A stretch of 64,000 bases of DNA, from NCBI GenBank assembly GCA_025463135.1, contig JAOAPY010000038.1:1-64000 (forward strand), written 5' to 3'. This DNA is from Acidobacteriota bacterium (GTDB taxonomy: Bacteria > Acidobacteriota > Blastocatellia > Pyrinomonadales > Pyrinomonadaceae). The position numbers and the translations under genes are program-made. The notes under the pieces were generated by a model that was given only the letters and a program-made list of their open reading frames with translations, made no database searches and was not told where the DNA came from. Below are positions 58,856 through 64,000 of the stretch, piece by piece (position 1 is the stretch's first letter; the number at the start of each line of letters is the position of its first letter).

Positions 58856-60775
58856 TTATGAGGTCTTAAAACGGTGTCGGTTAATACCGAGTTTCCTGAT
58901 CTTTGATTCGAGCGTCTGCCGAGGGATGCCCAGCTTGGTGGCGGCGCCCGCCGGGCCGGAGACGAGTCCCTCCGCCTCGCGCAGTGCGGTCTCGATCATT
59001 TCTTTTTCGTGGTCTATAAGGTTCGCTACCAGGGGAACACTCGACGCGGCAGGCTTGGGAGTAACCGGCGTTAGCCAGGTCTGATCTACAGAAAAGGTGT
59101 CCCCATCGCTCAGTATCACGGCGCGTTCGATTACATTCTGCAACTCGCGAACGTTGCCCGGCCAGTCGTAAGTCTGGAACAGCTCCAGGGTCCCCTTATC
59201 TATGGTTCGAAACTTTTTCCCGGCTGCTTGGGCGTAACGATCGATCAGGTATTCGACCAACAACGAAATGTCGTCGACACGCTCACGCAGGGCCGGTATT
59301 CGAATCGGGAAGACATTGAGGCGGTAAAACAAATCCTGCCGGAAGGTGCCCTCAGCTACGGCTGCATTCAGGTCCTCATTTGTAGCCGCCAGCACTCGTA
59401 CGTCAACCTGGACTGTTTGACTTCCACCCACTCGTTCGAATTCCCGTTCCTGCAGAACTCGTAACAACGCAACCTGTGTCTCCGGTGGGAGTTCGCCAAC
59501 TTCGTCGAGGAAAATCGTTCCTCCATCAGCCGATTCAAAGCGTCCGAGACGCCGCTGAAATGCTCCTGTGAAGGAACCCTTTTCGTGGCCGAAAAGTTCG
59601 GAGGCAACCAGCGCCGGCGGAATAGCCGCGCAGTTCACTCGAATGAAGGCGCGGGTCGAGCGCTTGGACAGATTATGAATCGCGCGCGCAATCAATTCTT
59701 TTCCGGTCCCGGTCTCACCTAATATCAGGACTGTAGAATCAGTGGGCGCCACCTTTGACACTTGCGTCAGCACCTGGCGCAGTCCTTCGGACGAGCCAAC
59801 GATTTCTTCGAACATCGAAGAGCGTTCGATTTCTTCTCGTAACGCGACGTTTTCGTTTCGCGTCCGGTCTTCGGCCCGCTTTCGATCGTCGATGTCGGTT
59901 CCCGTGGCATACCAGCGGACGAGGTGTCCTTGTTCGTCATGGAACGGGTTGTAACGGATCAAGAACCAACGATACTGGCCATCCTTCCTCAGTGCGCGTT
60001 GTTCGATTTCGAAAGGCAGGCCGCGTGCAAGGGCCGCCTGGCGTTCCTCCCGCAACCTCGCGAGGTCTTCCGGATGAAAGATCTTTTCGCGAAAGTCTGA
60101 TGCAAACACATCTTCCATGGTGAGTCCGGCATAGTCGAGCACTGCCTGGTTCGCGTAAATCGGAGAGCCGTCCGGCCCCTGGACGATAATGGTCTGGGGT
60201 ATGGCGTCGGTTATTCGGCGAAGCTCCCGTTCGTCTTGGCGCAACTTCTCGTCTGCCCGCTTTCGGTCCTCGATGTCGGTATTGGTTCCATACCATCGGA
60301 GAATCTCGCCGGACTCTTCTTGCAAAGGTTCTACTCGGATGAGGAACCAGCGGTAGTCTCCATCGCGGCGACGAAGCCGCGCTTCGATCTCGCCTCCTGC
60401 TCCGGAAGCTAACAGCGACCGCCACTGGTCCAGCCACTTGGGCAGGTCTTCGGGGTGAATCGCGACTTTACACCCCACGCGCTTCACCTCTTCTTGAGAC
60501 AGACCCGTGTAGTCAGACCATCTCCGGTTAACAAAGTCGTTGGAGCCATCCGACAAGTTGCACCACGCCAGCGTTGGAATCGTGTCGATGATCTTTCGGA
60601 GCCGCGCCTCCGATTTCTTCGCCTCGTTGTACGCCTTCTCTAAGTCCTCTCGGCTTTGGTACTGCTTGGACACATCGCCATTCTGTTGCTCTGCGGACGA
60701 GAGCATTTCAGACTCATCCACCTTTTCCGCATGGGCCATGGCGGCTGTTTTGTGATGAGACTCCGGCGCGTTCAT
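58856..60775 (-). CDS. PAS-PAS sigma-54-dependent transcriptional activator (Fis family)
   Basis: 639 residues. Two PAS/PAC domains lie at about 40-170 and 175-295, each ending in a PAC-like segment (RWYGTNTDIEDRKRADEKL and RWYATGTDIDDRKRAEDR). The AAA+ core begins near 318, with Walker A GETGTGKE, the sigma-54-contact loop GSFTGA (Ser in place of the usual Ala), Walker B FLDEVGE and the R-finger region. A Fis-type HTH closes the protein. It senses a small signal through PAS and activates sigma-54 promoters; no target is obvious. Flanked on both sides by copies of the same composite repeat. Confidence 0.9.
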   Translation of the reverse strand: MNAPESHHKTAAMAHAEKVDESEMLSSAEQQNGDVSKQYQSREDLEKAYNEAKKSEARLRKIIDTIPTLAWCNLSDGSNDFVNRRWSDYTGLSQEEVKRVGCKVAIHPEDLPKWLDQWRSLLASGAGGEIEARLRRRDGDYRWFLIRVEPLQEESGEILRWYGTNTDIEDRKRADEKLRQDERELRRITDAIPQTIIVQGPDGSPIYANQAVLDYAGLTMEDVFASDFREKIFHPEDLARLREERQAALARGLPFEIEQRALRKDGQYRWFLIRYNPFHDEQGHLVRWYATGTDIDDRKRAEDRTRNENVALREEIERSSMFEEIVGSSEGLRQVLTQVSKVAPTDSTVLILGETGTGKELIARAIHNLSKRSTRAFIRVNCAAIPPALVASELFGHEKGSFTGAFQRRLGRFESADGGTIFLDEVGELPPETQVALLRVLQEREFERVGGSQTVQVDVRVLAATNEDLNAAVAEGTFRQDLFYRLNVFPIRIPALRERVDDISLLVEYLIDRYAQAAGKKFRTIDKGTLELFQTYDWPGNVRELQNVIERAVILSDGDTFSVDQTWLTPVTPKPAASSVPLVANLIDHEKEMIETALREAEGLVSGPAGAATKLGIPRQTLESKIRKLGINRHRFKTS

Positions 60776-61178
60776 AAGTTTCCCATCCTCAACTCTTGCT
60801 GCATAGATTCTGCGGCACTTCTATTGGAATTCTTCATGATTTGTGAACCGACATTAACAAATACCCACTCCTAAAAGCCGTTTGGTGACTCTACTTTCGC
60901 TTTACTAGAAGAAATCCAACATATTAAGTATCTATCAAGACTGCTCAATGATACCTCCAAACGCGGCATTGACCATCATCCGAGGGCCACCAAATCCGGA
61001 CCACATTTATCCCACTACCCGATTTTTCGGAATGAGTCAGGCCACAGAGACGGACGTTTTAGATTCAGCATAAGAATTGAAACGGACTTGGAAGTGAATC
61101 TCAAGTTGATCGAAGCCTGCCTTTCTAACTCTGAAGTGCGAAGCTGAATCTGACAGGAGACAGGCACGATGCGGTCCC

Positions 61179-61528
61179 ATGAGGTCAGTACCACCACGCG
61201 GTAGCGGGTGGGTTCTGGAATGGAATTGAGACCGATTGAGCATGAACGCAATGGACCCACCCGCTACCGCGTGGTGGTACTGACCTCATTGTCCGCCGCG
61301 TGAGTGTCTGCGATGGGGACCCACCCGCTACCGCATGGTGGTACTGACCTCATGGATCCGCCGCGTGAGTGTCTGCGATGGGGACCCACCCGCTACCGCG
61401 TGGTGGTACTGACCTCATACTGCCAATCCGACGGACCTCACGACCCGCGTGGTGGTCCTGACCTCATTGCCTTCGAAGAGGTGCGAGTGGGGTGATGAGG
61501 TCAGTACCGGGAGCGGTAGTGACCGGGT
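61179..61528. repeat. Array of GGTAGCGGGTGGGT-family units
   Basis: Forward copy at about 61179-61213; inverse copies at about 61254-61289, 61319-61353 and 61383-61418; a partial inverse copy at about 61442-61468; and a divergent forward copy at about 61495-61528. The units around 61290-61420 are spaced by near-identical GTCCGCCGCGTGAGTGTCTG-like sequence, so part of the array arose by tandem duplication. Confidence 0.8.
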
Positions 61529-61557
61529 CTCGTAAGCGATCTGTGACCGTCGGCATT

Positions 61558-61691
61558 ATGAAGTCAGTACCACCTCGCGGTAGCGGGTGGGTAAGTGACG
61601 GGGCAGCTATAACGCCGAGAGGATCTAGTTGTGCCCAGCGATCGTGTTGGGAGCAGACCCACCCGCTACCGCGTGGCGGTACTGACCTCAT
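61558..61691. repeat. Composite palindromic unit, copy B
   Basis: The same 134-bp composite as at 58672-58806. By eye it differs at about five positions (for example GATGGAGCAG versus GACGGGGCAG, CGATCTTG versus CGATCGTG and GTGGTGGTAC versus GTGGCGGTAC). Both copies point the same way and flank the sigma-54 activator gene. Confidence 0.85.
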
Positions 61692-61814
61692 GGGTCCGCT
61701 CGTTGTAGTAAGGGCCTGTGCTCAAACCGCATCACTATTGTTCTCGTTATATAAATAACTGGATCACAAAAGAGCGGTTCAGAGGTCAATAAAGTTTCTT
61801 CTGCCATGATCCCT

Positions 61815-63494
61815 CTATTCGCTCAGCACCCGGTGCACGAACGATACGACAATCGATCCTTCACCTACGGCTGACGCCACGCGTTTTACGTTGCCTCCCC
61901 GAACATCTCCGACTGCGAAGACTCCGGGCAAACTTGTTTCAAGCAAGTGAGGCTCTCTTTTAAGCGGCCAGTGTGCATGAGCCAAATCTTCCGGTGACAG
62001 ATCCGGTCCGGTCTTGATGAACCCTCGGGCGTCGCACGCGACACAGCCTTGCAGCCAACTCGAATTCGGCACTGCGCCTGTCATTGAAAAGAGGGCGCTG
62101 ACATTGTGCGTCTCGACCCTTCCGGTTTTGTTATCGCGCCACTGCACGCGCTCTAAGTAGTCGTTACCCTCAAGGGAAACGGCTTCGCTGTTCGTGCGCA
62201 AGTCGATTGTCGGACTCTCTTCAATGCGACGAATCAAATACCGCGACATTTTCTCGGCAAGTCCATTACCGCGGACGAGCATGTGTACGCGCCGGGCCGT
62301 TTGCGCGAGAAAGACTGCCGCCTGACCCGCGGAATTTCCGCCACCAACCACTATGACTTCTTCACCGCTACACAACTGTGCCTCAAGATGCGTAGCGCCA
62401 TAGTAAACACCTGCACCCTCGAAGTGCGACAAGTTCTCCAATCGCAGTTTTCGATATTGCGCGCCGCTAGCAATAATGACGGTGCGAGCCGCCACTCGTT
62501 CACCCTCATCAATCTGTACAACGTATGGCCGGCGATCACAGGCCAGGCCTTTAGCGTCTTTCGCGATCAGCACTTGCGCACCAAATTTCTGCGCCTGCGT
62601 GTAAGCCCGGCCCGCGAGTTCCTGCCCCGAGATGCCGGTCGGAAAACCAAGATAGTTTTCAATCTTGGAACTCGTGCCGGCCTGCCCACCCGGCGAGTCC
62701 GATTCCAATACCAGCACGTCGAGCCCCTCCGACGCTCCATATACTGCCGCCGCCAAACCAGCCGGCCCGGCGCCCACGACGATCATGTCGCGAACATGCG
62801 TTTGATCGATGCCTTCATTGAAACCGAGGCAAGCAGCGATTTCCTGATTGGTCGGGTTTCGCAGGACTTCTCTTCCCCGGCAAATCAACACCGGCAAGTC
62901 TGCAATCACAATCTTAAAACGATCCAGCAACTCCTGGACGTCGGCGTCTCGTTCCAGATCAATGTAAGAATATGGTTGGTAGTTACGAGTCAGGAACTCC
63001 TTAATGCGGAGGGTGTCGAGGGAATGACTGGAGCCAATCAAGACCAGATCGCTGACACCTCGCGCGATTAGCTCCAGCCTGCGCAGGATGAAAGCGCGAA
63101 GAAAAATGTCGCTGAGTTCGCTGTCGGTTTGGACCAGCGCCATCAGAGGTTCACGCTCGATCTCGATGAGTTCGCTGCTTTCGGCTGCCTGTATGCGCAC
63201 CAGTCCGCGCCGTCCGGAGAGCACGTTCAGCTCGCCGGTGAACATGCCGGGACGACAGACGGCTATGACTTCTTCCAGATCCTCAGACACTCTAAGCAGA
63301 TTCAGTTGACCGTTAACGACGACGAAGAACTTATTCGGTTCAGCGTTCGCTTCAACCACCGTTTGGTTCTTCTCAACCTGGCGCATTCGGCCATGTGCAG
63401 CAACTCGCGCCTGCTGCTCCGGCGTTAGTGCTGGAAACATGTCATCAGGCTTGGCGCCGGGTAGCGGTGGTGTGGACAGTTCGTTATCGCTCAT
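61815..63494 (-). CDS. cNMP-binding, thioredoxin-reductase-like flavoprotein
   Basis: 559 residues. An N-terminal cyclic-nucleotide-binding domain (about 18-135, VVVNGQLNLLRVSEDLEEVI and PGMFTGELNVLSGRRG) is followed by a glutaredoxin-like segment (about 150-230, VLIGSSHSLDTLRIKEFL) and a thioredoxin-reductase-like FAD/NAD domain: VVGAGPAGLAAAVYGAS, GGGNSAGQAAVFLA, and a closing GVFAVGDVRGG. The usual CATC active-site cysteines are replaced by GATH (in GVYYGATHLEAQL) and the glutaredoxin CxxC by SSHS. It should bind FAD and NAD(P)H but not do TrxR chemistry; it may act as a signal-sensing oxidoreductase. The start is ATG at 63494. Confidence 0.83.
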   Translation of the reverse strand: MSDNELSTPPLPGAKPDDMFPALTPEQQARVAAHGRMRQVEKNQTVVEANAEPNKFFVVVNGQLNLLRVSEDLEEVIAVCRPGMFTGELNVLSGRRGLVRIQAAESSELIEIEREPLMALVQTDSELSDIFLRAFILRRLELIARGVSDLVLIGSSHSLDTLRIKEFLTRNYQPYSYIDLERDADVQELLDRFKIVIADLPVLICRGREVLRNPTNQEIAACLGFNEGIDQTHVRDMIVVGAGPAGLAAAVYGASEGLDVLVLESDSPGGQAGTSSKIENYLGFPTGISGQELAGRAYTQAQKFGAQVLIAKDAKGLACDRRPYVVQIDEGERVAARTVIIASGAQYRKLRLENLSHFEGAGVYYGATHLEAQLCSGEEVIVVGGGNSAGQAAVFLAQTARRVHMLVRGNGLAEKMSRYLIRRIEESPTIDLRTNSEAVSLEGNDYLERVQWRDNKTGRVETHNVSALFSMTGAVPNSSWLQGCVACDARGFIKTGPDLSPEDLAHAHWPLKREPHLLETSLPGVFAVGDVRGGNVKRVASAVGEGSIVVSFVHRVLSE

Positions 63495-63680
63495 CGATTT
63501 TCGTTTGCCGATTCGAGGCGCCCCAGGGTTTATGGCGGCGCCTGCTCCCCAGACTAACCTACTAGTCGCGATTAATTCTAAAGGGCAATGTAATTATCGT
63601 CACAGGCGTGGCGAGCGGCAACTCTCTCGACGGTGAGTTTTTTATTTGAGATTTTCTGATATCTCTAAGCTGTCATCTTA

Positions 63681-63812
63681 TTGAGAAAGGGACTTCAAGA
63701 CTGGTTATGGACCGCCCGGGAACTATATGACGAAATGCTGAAGCTGTACCCTGACTGGATCAATCGAGGAGTCATTTCAGTTTTCCCCGGAGGTTCATGT
63801 GTCTCTGACTAA
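63681..63812 (+). pseudogene. Possible remnant of an MBL-fold hydrolase C-terminus
   Basis: From the TTG at 63681 the frame gives 43 residues: LRKGLQDWLWTARELYDEML, then KLYPDWINRGVI and a short tail. The TARELYDEMLKLYPD(R)xN pattern is similar to the end of some MBL-fold hydrolases, but no upstream catalytic part is present. Low confidence; it may also be chance. Confidence 0.3.
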
Positions 63813-63825
63813 CTCAACCTTCAAC

Positions 63826-64000
63826 TTAGTCAGCAGGCATGGCATCGGATATGAGCGCGAGGGCTGCTTTCGCACACTCTTCGTCGTTCTGCACCGTGAG
63901 CGCCCCGCTTAACCCGATCGCGCCGACAACTTCTCCGTTCACTTTGATGGGAAATCCTCCACCCCATGCTGCCACACGCGGAAGCGTGGGGATGCCGGCC
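63826..64000 (-). CDS. GlcG/HbpS-family protein, C-terminal part (partial)
   Basis: The minus-strand frame is open through the right edge. The visible 57 residues read AGIPTLPRVAAWGGGFPIKV, then NGEVVGAIGLSGALTVQN, and end DEECAKAALALISDAMPAD. The GGxPI and VGAIGxSG motifs are typical of GlcG/HbpS heme-binding or sensor-associated proteins. The N-terminus lies beyond the window. Confidence 0.8.
   Translation of the reverse strand, partial: AGIPTLPRVAAWGGGFPIKVNGEVVGAIGLSGALTVQNDEECAKAALALISDAMPAD

Larger units (their letters stand above)
60776..61814. other. Long intergenic region with a repeat array
   Basis: About 1040 bases. The first 380 hold nothing recognisable and are less GC-rich; they should contain the promoter of the sigma-54 activator. 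From 61179 to 61691 the region is filled by copies of the GGTCAGTACCACC / GGTAGCGGGTGGGT family. Open frames there are produced by the repeat. Confidence 0.6.

Noticed and set aside
61179-61691. CRISPR array
   Set aside because: Units are in both orientations with irregular spacing and the spacers are not unique; no cas genes.

Overview
The window looks like chromosomal DNA of a member of the Acidobacteriota, probably Blastocatellia/Pyrinomonadales. This assignment is an inference from gene content and style, not from a marker gene. The pointers are a large secreted peptidase repertoire (M14, M48, M2, a PIG-L/LmbE hydrolase), an OPT-family transporter, a GatCAB amidotransferase pair, DUF1844 and DUF4870 proteins, mid-to-high-50s GC by eye, and intergenic spaces packed with short palindromic repeats. 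No rRNA, tRNA, CRISPR array, prophage or transposase was seen.

Layout. 1-6.7 kb: tail of a Fis-type regulator, an HD-GYP/GAF/GGDEF signalling protein, an MFS exporter, a LOG-like protein, a CBM9-like protein and a PilZ protein. 7-17.2 kb: a secreted hypothetical protein, an OPT transporter, an M14 peptidase, a membrane protein with a flotillin-like SPFH protein, and a DUF2283 pair. 17.2-25.4 kb (mostly minus strand): UbiB-like kinase, ribF, PhnP-like hydrolase, DUF1844, mazG (plus strand), M48 protease, DUF4870 and a JAMM peptidase. 25.6-34.7 kb: aspS, hisS, gamma-carbonic anhydrase, an AlbA_2 regulator, folK, panB and panC. 34.7-41.8 kb: a three-subunit molybdenum hydroxylase of the 4-hydroxybenzoyl-CoA-reductase type. 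Its genes are separated by a monooxygenase/ArsR pair and toxin-antitoxin genes, and are followed by a MocA-like nucleotidyltransferase. 41.9-45.6 kb: a cysteine-less redoxin, maf, a DciA-like protein, gatC and gatA. 46.3-50.5 kb: an iron-type ABC importer. 50.5-58.5 kb: PIG-L hydrolase, a membrane protein, an MBL hydrolase and an M2 dipeptidase. 58.8-64 kb: a PAS/sigma-54 activator, a dense repeat array, a cNMP-binding thioredoxin-reductase-like protein and a GlcG/HbpS fragment.

Functional links. panB-panC and folK supply pantothenate and folate. aspS, hisS and gatCA serve tRNA charging. The molybdenum enzyme sits with a cofactor nucleotidyltransferase that could mature it. The ABC importer has its binding protein, ATPase and double permease in order.

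The most unusual content is: (i) many families of short palindromic repeats, two of which run in frame inside protein genes and one of which forms nearly identical 134-bp composite units on both sides of the sigma-54 activator gene; (ii) a molybdenum hydroxylase whose FAD subunit has the exact four-cysteine spacing of the [4Fe-4S] loop of 4-hydroxybenzoyl-CoA reductase, and whose Fe-S subunit has no ATG/GTG/TTG start, only AUA behind a good ribosome-binding site; and (iii) several small toxin-antitoxin-type genes broken by single-base changes.
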